Assembly (NCBI GenBank): GCA_964395095.1
Contig: CAYMZZ010000003.1
Location: 186,001 to 250,000, forward strand
Source: CAYMZZ01 sp964395095
GTDB lineage: Bacteria > Bacteroidota > Bacteroidia > Chitinophagales > Chitinophagaceae
DNA length: 64,000 bases
Direction of reading: 5' to 3'
The position numbers and the translations under genes are program-made. Positions within the stretch are counted from its first letter, which is position 1. Every line of letters starts with the position of its first letter. Positions 15,992-25,350 of the stretch are shown here, piece after piece. The notes below the pieces were generated by a model. The model was given only the letters and a program-made list of their open reading frames with translations. It was not told where the DNA came from and did not search any database.

Positions 15992-18006
15992 GAAATAGGG
16001 ATTTCTATCAACACGGAGGTTCCTTTATCCGGCTCTGAATTCAGGTCGATTTTCCCGTTTAGGAAATCAACCCGGTTTTGGATATTACTCCAGCCTATTC
16101 CTTGCGCATCTTGTAGCAGGTTGGTATCAAACCCGTTTCCATTATCCTCTACTGTTACCAACAGCATTCTTTCCTCATGCTGCGCATTTACCTGTACCAG
16201 TATCTTTTGGGCATTTGCATGCCTGATCGCATTGTGAACGAGTTCCTGGATAATGCGGTAAATCGTTACAGCCGTGGTTTGGTCGATGGTTATATTTTGC
16301 ATCCCAATTGACTGATAGGTTGTTTTCACCGCAGCGCTACGGTCTATTTCACTACAAAATGTCTTTAAGGCTACATTCAGCCCGTATTTCAGCAACATTT
16401 CGGGCATCATATTGTGAGCCACGCGGCGCATTTCCCTGATGGAACTGTCCAGCATGTCAATGCTGCGTTCAAAAGCCTGTGCATTGTCGGGCGTAAGTAT
16501 GAGATTTTCTTTCATATTTTGAAACGAGTACTTAATACCGCTTAACATGCCGCCCAGTCCATCGTGCAGGTCCTTCGCCAGGCGGGTACGCTCCTGCTCC
16601 TCTCCTTTGAGGATGGATTGGGTAGCTGTAAGCTGTTTTTCATTTTCCAGTTCTTCGATTTTTGCCTGTTGCAGTTTTTGCTTATGCCTGTAATTCCGAT
16701 GACCCAAGAAGGAGATAATGATTAGGGATATGGCACTACCCAAAAAGATGTAGTTGAGCGTATTCTTTTGACTGATTTGCTCTTGTTGCATGAGTATTTG
16801 CGAAAGCTTCTTGTGATTCTCATACTTTGCTTCCAGTTCTGAAAACTGTTTCGCCTTTTCACCGAGCATCAGGGAATCTTTTACATTAATAAGTTTTTCC
16901 GCATACTGTACTGCCTCCCTGTAATGCCCCAATTTGGCATTCAACTGGTACATGGCTTCAAAAAATCCTCTTTTTTCCGACAGATCCTGGCTGTTTTCAT
17001 AATAGGGTTGGGTTCTTTCCATATACTGGCGGGCTTCTTTATATTGCTGTTGCTGTATGGCAATAAGCCCCAGATGTTTATTGGCATGGGCAGTACCGGA
17101 AACCGAGTTGATTTTTTCAGCGAGTTGTAAACTTTTTTGTGCAAAAATTATGGAAGAGTCCATGTTTCCCAACAAAAAGAATTCTTCTGAAATGTTTTGA
17201 TAACAGCTTTGCACAGTCTCTCTGGTACCTTTACCTTTTTCCATTTGAGGAAGGAATGCCAGCCGTGTATATAGCGCTTTTTCTATAAAACCCTGCTCAT
17301 GAAAATTATCGGCTTTTTGCTGCATATAATAAGCCAGCGCATCAGCCGCCGCCGGGCTATCGTACTTTTTGTTTATGGCAATAGCTTTGTCTATATATTC
17401 CTCGGCTTTGGGCAGGTTTCCAAGTGAGTTAAATACAGCACTAAGATTGGAGGAGAGATCCGATTTTTTTCTATCCAGCAAATTTTCGGTCAGGTAGGGT
17501 GTTGCAAGCACCTGCGGATTATCAAAAGCATCCTGCGCTTCTGTATAATAATAGATGCAACTGTCATATTGCCCTGTATAATATTTTACATTACCTATAT
17601 TAATGCAAACGCCACCATACAAATACAGGTTCTTACTGCTTTTCGCATACTGCCTTGATAAATGATAATAATGCAAAGATTGCTCAGGATAACTAAAATA
17701 ATGATACCACAAACCCAAAAACCTGTAACTGTTGGCTATGCTGTACTCTTCTTGCAGTCTCAGACTTTTTTCAAGGGCCTCCTGGAGCAACTGACGGGAA
17801 AGCAAACTGTCAACTTCCAGCAAGTCATAGCCCAGGTTCATCAACTGGTTTACCTGCGCGGTGTCGAATGCTGTATTTCTGATCTGTTCTATTCTTTGTG
17901 TAACCGCCTGTTTGTTCCATAATAAGGATTCGTTCAGCTTTTGCGATTGCGTGTATGCAAAAAAGCAAAAACTGAAAAAGAACATCAGTATAAACTTTAT
18001 TCTCAT
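15988..18006 (-). CDS. TPR-containing sensor histidine kinase, NarX/HisKA_3 type
   Basis: 672 residues. The N-terminal signal/anchor is followed by about 350 residues of TPR-like repeats (for example SIANSYRFLGLWYHYFSYPE, YLYGGVCINIGNVKYYTGQY, LPKAEEYIDKAIAINKKYD), which would lie in the periplasm. One membrane helix at about 420-440 (LNYIFLGSAISLIIISFLGH) and a coiled coil follow. The HisKA_3 motif EERTRLAKDLHDGLGGMLSG has His481. The ATPase domain has a VTVEDNGNGFD G1 box and an AQGIGWSNIQNRV G2 box. This is a common Bacteroidota architecture; the signal is not known. Confidence 0.92.
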   Translation of the reverse strand: MRIKFILMFFFSFCFFAYTQSQKLNESLLWNKQAVTQRIEQIRNTAFDTAQVNQLMNLGYDLLEVDSLLSRQLLQEALEKSLRLQEEYSIANSYRFLGLWYHYFSYPEQSLHYYHLSRQYAKSSKNLYLYGGVCINIGNVKYYTGQYDSCIYYYTEAQDAFDNPQVLATPYLTENLLDRKKSDLSSNLSAVFNSLGNLPKAEEYIDKAIAINKKYDSPAAADALAYYMQQKADNFHEQGFIEKALYTRLAFLPQMEKGKGTRETVQSCYQNISEEFFLLGNMDSSIIFAQKSLQLAEKINSVSGTAHANKHLGLIAIQQQQYKEARQYMERTQPYYENSQDLSEKRGFFEAMYQLNAKLGHYREAVQYAEKLINVKDSLMLGEKAKQFSELEAKYENHKKLSQILMQQEQISQKNTLNYIFLGSAISLIIISFLGHRNYRHKQKLQQAKIEELENEKQLTATQSILKGEEQERTRLAKDLHDGLGGMLSGIKYSFQNMKENLILTPDNAQAFERSIDMLDSSIREMRRVAHNMMPEMLLKYGLNVALKTFCSEIDRSAAVKTTYQSIGMQNITIDQTTAVTIYRIIQELVHNAIRHANAQKILVQVNAQHEERMLLVTVEDNGNGFDTNLLQDAQGIGWSNIQNRVDFLNGKIDLNSEPDKGTSVLIEIPIS

Positions 18007-18158
18007 AAATCCAATAGCCTTTTCATATACAAAATGACAAACTTTCTACTACGCGCTACCCCCTCTTTTTTAATGATTTCGCCGACCTGAAAATCATCAT
18101 TTTTAACAATAAAGAACTTGACGGTTAGGATAGAAATTTGACATTAAAAATACTGAAA

Positions 18159-20327
18159 ATGAAGTTGTTGTTATCCATTATAGTCGGATGCTTATGTGCT
18201 TTTTCCTGCATGGCCCAAACCAGGACCGGAGAAAAGCCGCCCACGCAAAAGGAAATGCAGCAAATGATGAAGGAAGCTCAGCAGATGATGGAGGGAATGA
18301 GTGAGGAGGACCGGAAAATGATGGACAGCCTCGGCATCAGCCTGCCCGGTGTTAAGAATGTGCCCAAGGTTTCGGACAAGCAGTTGGCCAAAGCTTGGGA
18401 AGAGGAGAGCCGGGTAGTACCAAAAAGGGACGTCAAAAGAATTGCCGCAATCCCCAAGCCAGTATCGGATGCCCGCATGGGGGCTTACCTGTCCGCAATA
18501 CAAAGCAAATTTACCACAGCACTGAATGCTGAACTGGTAAGTGTAGGCAACAACATTTACAGCTATATCAAGCAAACTAGTAAAAACAGTGCCGAAGCAG
18601 GCAATATGGCTGCTGGTTTCTGGCTGATTGGTAAACCGCAATTGGCTTTGTATGCGTTGGGCCGGGTTTGCGGTGATGACCCTACCAATACAGATAACCT
18701 GAGCAATTTTGCGGCCATGTTATCCATGCAGGGTGCAGAGCATCTTGCTATTCCCATTCTTAATAATCTTTACTCAAAATTTCCACGGAACAGCACTATC
18801 CTGAATAACCTGGGGCAGGCATGGTTGGGTTTGGGCGAATTAATAAAAGCTGAAAAATATATTGACAGTGCCCTTGTGCTTTTCCCTTTTCATCCACAAG
18901 CCAATATGGCGAAAGCGGCTATTGCAGAAAGCAAGGGTAAAAAAGAAGTAGCCAAAGAGGCGATTAAGAAATCCACGCAACATTCTTATTCCGAAGAAAA
19001 AGAAGAAAAACTGGCAAAGTTGGGTGAGAAAATGGCGCATACCCGTTACCTGTTGCCGCCACGGCATAAAGCAGATGCGATGAACCTGGGAGGAATTCGC
19101 GCTCCTTTTTTCCCAAAAACATCACTTGCCTGTATTTCCGCTGAAGTGGAATGGAGGATTTTTTACGAACAGATAGATGAGAAAATAATCAGCCTGACAA
19201 AACTGAGAAATGACGCCGAAGATGCCGCTACGAAGGGAAAGCAACAAAGAATGAGCGGAACGGCGGCCTATATAAAGGCTGCCCAGAAAAACCCCGGAGC
19301 ACCGGGCCAAATGTTGGCTGTGCCGATTTATGCATCGAGGGCGACAAAGAAAATGAAAGCATCAATGGATTTGCTACAGCGCAAATGGGAATCCTATAAC
19401 TACCAGATAAAGCTTTATATACAGGAGTCACAGCAGTTGAAGAAGGCCTATGACGAAGAAATGGAGAAACTGCGCAAGGAAGATGATGAGCAAACCGGCG
19501 ACCACAGGGGTAATGAATCCTATTGTCCGAAATACATAGCGGTAACGGATAAATACCTGAACAATATTAATGGAAAACTTGAAGTATTGTATACAGACGC
19601 ATTAGCCCTTAAAAAGGAAATGTTGAATGAATCGGCCTATTATGCCCTGTATATGATGTGGCCCGATGAATTCCAGGTGGCAAAATTAGACTACCAGATA
19701 GAATGGCTCCGATTTCTGAAAAAAGGATTTGGGGCTCCCGCATATGGCTCCGGGTTTCCGTTTGTATCCATCACCCTCATGGAATACTCCTGTAACAACA
19801 TCTCCGAGGATGAAGAGCCGGAACTGACCAAACTGCAAAATTTTGACGATGTAAACTGTGCGTACCACAGTGAAATTCATTTGAAGATCATCAAGTTTTC
19901 AAGTGATTGCAGTCGCATGACCTCCGAACTGGATCTGAAATTTTTTCAATACACCCGAAAGGATGATTTTGAACGGGCAGAAGGAGATACCTATGTGAGC
20001 AGTACCATACAGATAAGTGCGGAAAAGGGACTGGGAGATAAAACAGAGAAAGGCCCCCTGAAAGCCGAAGCCAAAGTGGGTGCAGCAATTGTGATAGAAA
20101 TTGACCGTAAAGGCGTAAAGGATATTATACTCACAGCAGAGGCCAAGGTGGGCGGAGGCTTCAATGTTTTTGATGAAGGGTTGGAGAATCACGGTAGTAT
20201 TGCCGGGAAGGACATGGTTGACACAACCATTGAAGCAGGTATAGAAGGCCGCATCAGTATTATGAGCGGACAGGGTAGTGTTTCCGGGACAGGAATATTA
20301 CAAGGAGTAACAATCACAGAATTTTAA
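18159..20327 (+). CDS. Secreted protein with TPR-like repeats
   Basis: 722 residues from ATG 18159. The signal peptide is MKLLLSIIVGCLCAFSCMAQ. A Met/Lys/Glu-rich helical stretch (about 25-60) holds MQQMMKEAQQMMEGMSEEDRKMM. Residues about 145-285 contain TPR-type helices (NTDNLSNFAAMLSMQGAEHLAIPILNNLY; NSTILNNLGQAWLGLGELIKAEKYIDSAL). A long charged helical part and a beta-rich C-terminus with repeated EAKVGAAIVIE / EAKVGGGFNVF segments follow. I do not recognise a known family. It is first in a tight three-gene unit (9 and 11 bp gaps) and diverges from the sensor kinase. Confidence 0.75.
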   Translation: MKLLLSIIVGCLCAFSCMAQTRTGEKPPTQKEMQQMMKEAQQMMEGMSEEDRKMMDSLGISLPGVKNVPKVSDKQLAKAWEEESRVVPKRDVKRIAAIPKPVSDARMGAYLSAIQSKFTTALNAELVSVGNNIYSYIKQTSKNSAEAGNMAAGFWLIGKPQLALYALGRVCGDDPTNTDNLSNFAAMLSMQGAEHLAIPILNNLYSKFPRNSTILNNLGQAWLGLGELIKAEKYIDSALVLFPFHPQANMAKAAIAESKGKKEVAKEAIKKSTQHSYSEEKEEKLAKLGEKMAHTRYLLPPRHKADAMNLGGIRAPFFPKTSLACISAEVEWRIFYEQIDEKIISLTKLRNDAEDAATKGKQQRMSGTAAYIKAAQKNPGAPGQMLAVPIYASRATKKMKASMDLLQRKWESYNYQIKLYIQESQQLKKAYDEEMEKLRKEDDEQTGDHRGNESYCPKYIAVTDKYLNNINGKLEVLYTDALALKKEMLNESAYYALYMMWPDEFQVAKLDYQIEWLRFLKKGFGAPAYGSGFPFVSITLMEYSCNNISEDEEPELTKLQNFDDVNCAYHSEIHLKIIKFSSDCSRMTSELDLKFFQYTRKDDFERAEGDTYVSSTIQISAEKGLGDKTEKGPLKAEAKVGAAIVIEIDRKGVKDIILTAEAKVGGGFNVFDEGLENHGSIAGKDMVDTTIEAGIEGRISIMSGQGSVSGTGILQGVTITEF

Positions 20328-20336
20328 AAGCTTATT

Positions 20337-21542
20337 ATGAAAAGTGTATTCTTGTATCTTTTGCTGGTAAACGTTTCATGCGGGCAAGGGCAGCAGGTGC
20401 AGAAAGAGGATGTTCAACAGGTATTTGACATCGTATCCTACAAGGCACCGGTTGGCTGGCAAAATTCTTCCACCGCAGATGCCCTTTCTTTTAGTAAAGA
20501 AGATGACAAAGGTAACTATTGTGTAATAACCCTCTGCAGGTCGGTAGAAGCCGCAGCAGATGCCGGGTCCAACTTCAGGCTTAGCTGGGAAACGATGGCC
20601 ATGAATAAACTGGGATCCGGAAACGCCAGCATGCAACCGGAAAGCTCAGATAAAGGCTGGCAAACACTAATGGGTTCGGCTCCGTTTGAAAAAGATGGAT
20701 TGGCAGGTGTAGTGATTCTGGTGAATAGTTCCAAAAATAACAGGATGGTTAATATTTTGATACTGACTAATACGGATACGTTTCAAACGGAGATGGAGGC
20801 ATTTTTAGAATCAGTAACACTTAGGCAAGCGCCTTCAACCAATAGCCACCCTGCCAATACTGCATCAACAAATGCATCAAACCCTGTAAATGGCAAATCC
20901 GAACTCTGGGCATTAAGAAGAAATATTTCGAATGGGTCCATGTTTGATAAGGGGATAACCGAGTATTATGTCATTTATCCAAATGGAGATTTTTACCCCA
21001 ATGTGCCCTATAATGGGCTGCACAATTTCGACAAATCGATTCACCCCGAATCTTGGGGAAGGTTTACCATAAAGGGAACTGAAGGAAGGTTTAAGAATCA
21101 GTATAATGACATAGCTGTAACCAGGAAATCGTCCACCAGGATGGACAGAAACGGATATGCTGCAGGCTTTCATAAATGTTTACCCGTGGATGGTTTACGG
21201 ATTGAGGGTGCCTACACGCATGTATCACCCGATTGGGGTAAAGATGCCCAATTAAATTACCTGAGCGGACCAGGATGTCAGTTTGTAATTTACTTCAAAA
21301 AAGACGGAACCTTTGATGATAGGGGAGTTTTCAGTTCATTAGCAGGAGGCTGCAGCGACTGCAATTGCCAGGGTGGTAAAGGTAACTACAGCATTGAAAA
21401 TTTCACCATCACATTTCAATACGATGATGGCCGGGTGGTACGCCGTTTGTTCTCGGCTTTCCCTGCCCAGGATCCCGCGACGTATAATGAGGCTTATTTT
21501 ATCGGCGGCACCCAATACTACAAGAAGAAGCAAAGGCTTTAA
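20337..21542 (+). CDS. Secreted protein, PsbP-like N-terminal part
   Basis: 401 residues. The N-terminal signal MKSVFLYLLLVNVSCGQGQQ could be a lipoprotein signal (Cys15). Residues about 30-165 resemble PsbP/Mog1-like domains of secreted proteins (a YKAPVGWQ start and an AFLESVTLRQ end). A Ser/Asn/Thr-rich linker (about 167-185) follows. The beta-rich C-terminal domain has WGRFTIKGTEGRF, a HVSPDWGK segment, a Cys cluster GGCSDCNCQGG (about 341-351) and GNYSIENFTITFQYDDG, which resembles domains that report a file-like or meal-like response curve in other Bacteroidota but has no function I can name. Second gene of the secreted trio. Confidence 0.65.
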   Translation: MKSVFLYLLLVNVSCGQGQQVQKEDVQQVFDIVSYKAPVGWQNSSTADALSFSKEDDKGNYCVITLCRSVEAAADAGSNFRLSWETMAMNKLGSGNASMQPESSDKGWQTLMGSAPFEKDGLAGVVILVNSSKNNRMVNILILTNTDTFQTEMEAFLESVTLRQAPSTNSHPANTASTNASNPVNGKSELWALRRNISNGSMFDKGITEYYVIYPNGDFYPNVPYNGLHNFDKSIHPESWGRFTIKGTEGRFKNQYNDIAVTRKSSTRMDRNGYAAGFHKCLPVDGLRIEGAYTHVSPDWGKDAQLNYLSGPGCQFVIYFKKDGTFDDRGVFSSLAGGCSDCNCQGGKGNYSIENFTITFQYDDGRVVRRLFSAFPAQDPATYNEAYFIGGTQYYKKKQRL

Positions 21543-21553
21543 AACCACTTGTA

Positions 21554-23479
21554 ATGAGAAAAATTTCAATCATACTTTGCCTGCTGCTAGTGGTGGCAAA
21601 TACTTATGCTCAGAGGTCCAAAGATGCACGACTTGAGGACAGTATTTTTAAATGGAAGGCCATTCCCAAATTAAATGCATCTGGCTACACAAGAACCTTT
21701 ACCCCGGCGCAACTAAAGCATCCTGCGCTATTTGCTCAATGGTTACAGAAAAGTTATTTCCCAGTTGGAGCATTGGATTTTTCTACTGCCATTGCCGAGC
21801 CCAACAAAAAAGACGAGGTGCAGCCATTTGGCACGGGACTGAATGCAGCCATGTGGCGTGCCATGTGGGATAGGACAGGCACTAAGGCAGTGAAGCAACC
21901 CCATACCGAAAACTCAATTTACGTTATTACAAACCATATTATTGATGCGGCACCCATAACTATGCTTACCGTTCCTGGAAGGGCAGTATTTGTTAGGCGC
22001 TCACCTGCTATCGAAAAGGCTTTTGCTGGCAGCAGCGAATATAGAAATAAGTTTGTGCGTCAGCTCCAATTGGAGCAACACCCACAAATAGGCAAATACA
22101 TCATTCAGTATTTTGGTTGTGACGGTGAAGGTTGCCAGCCGCTGGTAGCCGTTTACCTGGCACCCAACAATAAGTTGCCCATCCGCCAGTTGACCCGGGG
22201 CGAAGTGCTGGATATGTGTGAGCAGGCAATAGCAACTGAAGCCGGAAAACGCAGAGAAAAGATCAGGGCCGAAAACAGAACCTATGGGATCGCCGCACAG
22301 CAAAAATGGGTAAAACATTTCGATGATGAGATTCTGCCACGCTGGAGAGCGAATCTTGAAAAATTGAGAGACAAATATCAGGGTGCATTAGGTATTCCCG
22401 CTGAAATGACTCATTCGAACGGTATTTGGATGAGTGATTTTGAAACTTACAAAGATATATTTGATACGGAAGATGCAAATCGTTTCAATAATAATACTTA
22501 TGGTATTTATACGTATGAAGAGAATGTGTTGCAGAGAAGTAAACAGGATCAACCACTTTGGATTTGTATTAGCTGGAAACCTACTGATATTCAATACAAC
22601 GCTTTTGAAAGGGAAATACACCGAAGTATGACGACTCATTTCAACTTTGATTATGTGTACGATTATTTTTTCAATGCGGAGAAAGTGAAGGGCAAGGCGT
22701 ATACCACCTTGAACAGCGACCAGCAGGAAGCACATCTTGCTTCCTATAAAAAAAGGAAGGAGAGCAATGCTACAGTTTCAGGAAATCGTGCAAGCAATCT
22801 GTATTTTTTTGACGACTTTTCGGGAAACAGTGCAGGAGAAACGCCCATAGGCTGGTATATTCCAGGCTCAGGTGAACCATCGGTAGTGGCCACCCCAAAG
22901 GGACAAGCGGGAAATTGGGTGAAACTGGGGCATTACAGGCTGATGCCTAACGATAATGGTAAACCGCTGCCGGAAAATTTTCGGATGGAGTTCGACGTAG
23001 CTACCAACAGCGACTTTGTCGAAAATACAGGAGGAGCTTTTCAATTGCGACTCCACAACAAAATCCTTACACCGAACGGCGACTATAAAGATGCTCCGAA
23101 ACAGATTTTTATAGACCTGGATGCCAAAGCCGGCAATGCAAAATTTACCCAAAACCCCACAGGATACACACGGGTAAAGGTTAGCTATACTGGAATGAAT
23201 AGCGCTTTAAGGCATGCCGACATACTACAATACAACAGCGATTTCAGCAATAGAAAGAGCAAAGTGCATTTCAGTATCATTAAGGAGGGGAGGAAGGTAA
23301 AAGCCTTTATTGATGGAAAGGAAATCATTGCCAGGGATAAGAACGGTGAAACTATTTCCGGATTTAATGAGTTGCCGGAAGGTACCAGGTTCACTTCTTT
23401 CTATTTTGAAAATATCACCAGCAGCAGTAGCAAACACCTTGGGATATATATCACCAATGTTAGCATAACGGCAATTTAG
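21554..23479 (+). CDS. Secreted protein with C-terminal LamG-like domain
   Basis: 641 residues. Signal peptide MRKISIILCLLLVVANTYAQ. The N-terminal half (about 25-390) is not familiar; it contains YIIQYFGCDGEGCQPLVAVYLAP with two Cys and a basic helical stretch. From about residue 415, LYFFDDFSGNSAGETPIGWYIPGSGEP starts a concanavalin/LamG-like beta-sandwich of the kind placed before OmpA domains in many Bacteroidota proteins; it runs to IYITNVSITAI at the end, and no OmpA domain follows. Such a domain could bind glycans or other surface partners. Last gene of the trio; the direct-repeat copy follows after 30 bp. Confidence 0.75.
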   Translation: MRKISIILCLLLVVANTYAQRSKDARLEDSIFKWKAIPKLNASGYTRTFTPAQLKHPALFAQWLQKSYFPVGALDFSTAIAEPNKKDEVQPFGTGLNAAMWRAMWDRTGTKAVKQPHTENSIYVITNHIIDAAPITMLTVPGRAVFVRRSPAIEKAFAGSSEYRNKFVRQLQLEQHPQIGKYIIQYFGCDGEGCQPLVAVYLAPNNKLPIRQLTRGEVLDMCEQAIATEAGKRREKIRAENRTYGIAAQQKWVKHFDDEILPRWRANLEKLRDKYQGALGIPAEMTHSNGIWMSDFETYKDIFDTEDANRFNNNTYGIYTYEENVLQRSKQDQPLWICISWKPTDIQYNAFEREIHRSMTTHFNFDYVYDYFFNAEKVKGKAYTTLNSDQQEAHLASYKKRKESNATVSGNRASNLYFFDDFSGNSAGETPIGWYIPGSGEPSVVATPKGQAGNWVKLGHYRLMPNDNGKPLPENFRMEFDVATNSDFVENTGGAFQLRLHNKILTPNGDYKDAPKQIFIDLDAKAGNAKFTQNPTGYTRVKVSYTGMNSALRHADILQYNSDFSNRKSKVHFSIIKEGRKVKAFIDGKEIIARDKNGETISGFNELPEGTRFTSFYFENITSSSSKHLGIYITNVSITAI

Positions 23480-23509
23480 CCGCAATCGTTTTTATTATTA
23501 CCTTCCCAT

Positions 23510-23576
23510 TGCTCTTATGAACGGGCAGCAACACAATTCGAGCAACCACTCCGAAGCTGTTTTGCGGCTTTCCAAT
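23510..23576 (+). repeat. 67-bp direct repeat, right copy
   Basis: Perfect copy of 15124-15190. Together they enclose the whole kinase, regulator and secreted-trio block. To its right a short open frame without a start (about 23575-23685; ends NNLDSHSGS) may be the tail of a gene that was interrupted; I do not recognise it. Confidence 0.95.
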
Positions 23577-23701
23577 ATTGGTGCAATACCTGGTTGAATT
23601 GGCCAATCCTATGATTTATGAATTGATATCGGAGGAATTGGTACAAAAAATTTTGAACAATCTTGACAGCCATTCGGGCTCATAGACTGCTTAGTTGAAA
23701 A

Positions 23702-24064
23702 TCAGCTCCTCAATATCTTCTCCATCTTCCGGCCCTTCGCCAGCTCATCTACCAGCTTGTCGAGCCAGCGAACTTTTTTCATCAATGGGTCTTCAATTTC
23801 TTCGATTCGGTATCCACAGATCATACCCGTTATTAAAGGAGCATTGGGGTGCAGCGTAGCCATAGCGAAAAACTCCGCGAAACTGACATTATCCTTGATA
23901 AGCTTCTGCAATTGCTTCTTATCATAGCCGGTCAACCATTCAATCACCTGCTGCAATTCCGCTTCGGTCCTGCCTTTTTTCTCCACCTTGGTTACATAGT
24001 GCGGATACACCGATGCAAAACTCATCTTCGCCACGCGTTCGTTGGCGGCGTTTGAATTGTTCAT
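23702..24064 (-). CDS. DUF2200 family protein
   Basis: 120 residues. The pattern MSFASVYPHYVTKVEKKGRTEAELQQVIEWLTGYD, a central FAEFFAMATLHPNAPLITGMICGYRIEEIEDPLMKKVRWLDKLVDELAKG and the short basic end match DUF2200, a small cytoplasmic family without known function. The length is normal. It is outside the repeat-bracketed block and divergent from the ArsR gene. Confidence 0.9.
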   Translation of the reverse strand: MNNSNAANERVAKMSFASVYPHYVTKVEKKGRTEAELQQVIEWLTGYDKKQLQKLIKDNVSFAEFFAMATLHPNAPLITGMICGYRIEEIEDPLMKKVRWLDKLVDELAKGRKMEKILRS

Positions 24065-24161
24065 GATTTATAGGTTTCGGTATGCATGATTTAGGGCACG
24101 GGTGACAACGCGACACTAATTTACAATGGCCGGAAGGATAATGGGAAAAATGTAAAAAAAA

Positions 24162-24207
24162 TTTGCGCAGTTAAATGGCTGCACTATATTTGCAGTCGAA
24201 TGACTGC
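24162..24207 (+). promoter_or_regulatory. Promoter and twin operators of the arsR-type gene
   Basis: The promoter is TTTG (24162-24165), a 19-bp spacer, then TATATTTG (24185-24192), an exact Bacteroidota -33/-7 pair. Two related palindromes overlap it: GCAGTTAAATGGCTGC (24167-24182) and GCAGTCGAATGACTGC (24192-24207). They match at 13 of 16 positions, share GCAGTnnAATGnCTGC and are 25 bp apart. The first fills the spacer and the second covers the start region, which fits autorepression by the ArsR-type protein. Confidence 0.75.
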
Positions 24208-24212
24208 ATAAT

Positions 24213-24539
24213 ATGGAAACACGCCGAGACATCTTTCAGGCAATCGCCGATCCCACGCGTCGCGCTATTTTGGGCTTGCTGGCCTTACAGGCCATGACAC
24301 CCGGCGCCATTGCGGAACAGTTTGATTCTACCCGGCAAACCGTTTCGAAACATATCCAGATACTAACGGAATGCGAGCTGCTAAAGCAGGAGCAAAGGGG
24401 ACGCGAAATTTACTATCATTTCAATCCAGCCAAATTGAAGGAACTCTCGGATTGGGTAAGCCAGTACCAGCATTTCTGGGACAAGAAGCTGGATTCGCTG
24501 GAATCCTATCTCACCAAAATTCAAAAAAAGAAAAAATAG
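24213..24539 (+). CDS. ArsR-family transcriptional regulator
   Basis: 108 residues, one winged helix. METRRDIFQAIADPTRRAILGLLALQAMTPGAIAEQFDSTRQTVSKHIQILTECELLKQEQRGREIYYHF is the typical start of the subgroup of ArsR regulators that is paired with an AHSA1-domain gene. It has no metal-binding Cys motif, so metal sensing is unlikely. The end is Lys-rich. Only 3 bp separate it from the AHSA1 gene. Palindromic operators overlap its own promoter. Confidence 0.93.
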   Translation: METRRDIFQAIADPTRRAILGLLALQAMTPGAIAEQFDSTRQTVSKHIQILTECELLKQEQRGREIYYHFNPAKLKELSDWVSQYQHFWDKKLDSLESYLTKIQKKKK

Positions 24540-24542
24540 AAT

Positions 24543-25022
24543 ATGGAACAAAAGAACGCATTTATCCGGCAGGGCAATATTCTAATCCATATCCGCTTGC
24601 TCAATGCCCCAAGGGAATTGGTTTGGGAAGTATGGACCAATCCCGATCATCTGAAAGAATGGTGGGGGCCCGATGGATTTTCCCTGACCACCCATTCAAT
24701 GAGCGTGGCGCCCGGTCAATGCTGGGATTTTATCATGCACGGTATGGGACAGGATTGGGACAACAGGATTGAATACGTGGAAGTGAACAAACCATCTCTG
24801 CTTACCTATAAACATTCCGGCGCGGAAAACGAAGATTACAACTTTACCGTATCGGTAAGCTTTGAAGAAGTGGATGGGAAAACTTTGCTAACGATGAAGT
24901 CGGTATTCAAATCGGAAGAAATAATTGAAGAACTCAATAGGAAAGTAAATGCCATTGAGGCTGGCAAGCAGACGTTGAACAGGCTGGGGAATTACCTGGA
25001 AATCGTGAGGCGTGAGGCGTGA
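24543..25022 (+). CDS. SRPBCC/AHSA1 domain protein
   Basis: 159 residues. The segment PRELVWEVWTNPDHLKEWWGPDGFSLTTHSMSVAPGQCWDFIMHG is the AHSA1 (activator of Hsp90 ATPase-like) signature, a hydrophobic-cavity fold. Members next to ArsR genes bind small ligands or have no known role. It is the second gene of the arsR unit. The last residues, IVRREA and the TGA stop, are encoded by a heptamer array (GTGAGGC repeats) that continues into the spacer. Confidence 0.9.
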   Translation: MEQKNAFIRQGNILIHIRLLNAPRELVWEVWTNPDHLKEWWGPDGFSLTTHSMSVAPGQCWDFIMHGMGQDWDNRIEYVEVNKPSLLTYKHSGAENEDYNFTVSVSFEEVDGKTLLTMKSVFKSEEIIEELNRKVNAIEAGKQTLNRLGNYLEIVRREA

Positions 25023-25350
25023 GTCGTGAGTAGTGAGTAGTAAGTAGTAAGTCTAATGTTCTAATTAGAGCTGACAGTTCTTACTATAATCAACTTATCT
25101 GCGTATATCTGCGGAATAATCTGCGAAAATCTGCGGGAAATATTTCTGCACTTTAATCAGGTTTGGAATTCAGGAAGTTTTCCCGCGGATTTGCGCAGAT
25201 TCTGACGCAGATTTTCGCAGATTTATTTATACCCTCCCAAAAGGAAATTCATGGTTGTGAATAACATACACTATTTTCCTACTCCCAACTCCCAACTCCC
25301 TACTCCCTACTCACGCCTCACGCCTCACGCCTCACGCCTCACGATTCACG
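25004..25350. repeat. Heptamer repeats, inverted arms around a TCTGCG element
   Basis: Left arm 25004-25053 reads GTGAGGC, GTGAGTC, GTGAGTA, GTAAGTA words. Right arm 25278-25350 reads the complementary words (CTACTCC, CAACTCC, five TCACGCC-type units, then GATTCACG). Both arms run into coding sequence: the left supplies the end of the AHSA1 gene, the right the end of the receiver gene. Nothing else is seen in the 316-bp spacer except the palindromic element between the arms. Confidence 0.85.
25094..25227. repeat. TCTGCG palindromic element, copy 1
   Basis: Each arm holds four near-repeats of AATCTGCG-like words and ends in GCGGGAAA; the arms are inverted around a core CACTTTAATCAGGTTTGG. A second copy lies at 50829-50943 in the opposite orientation. 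Confidence 0.85.
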
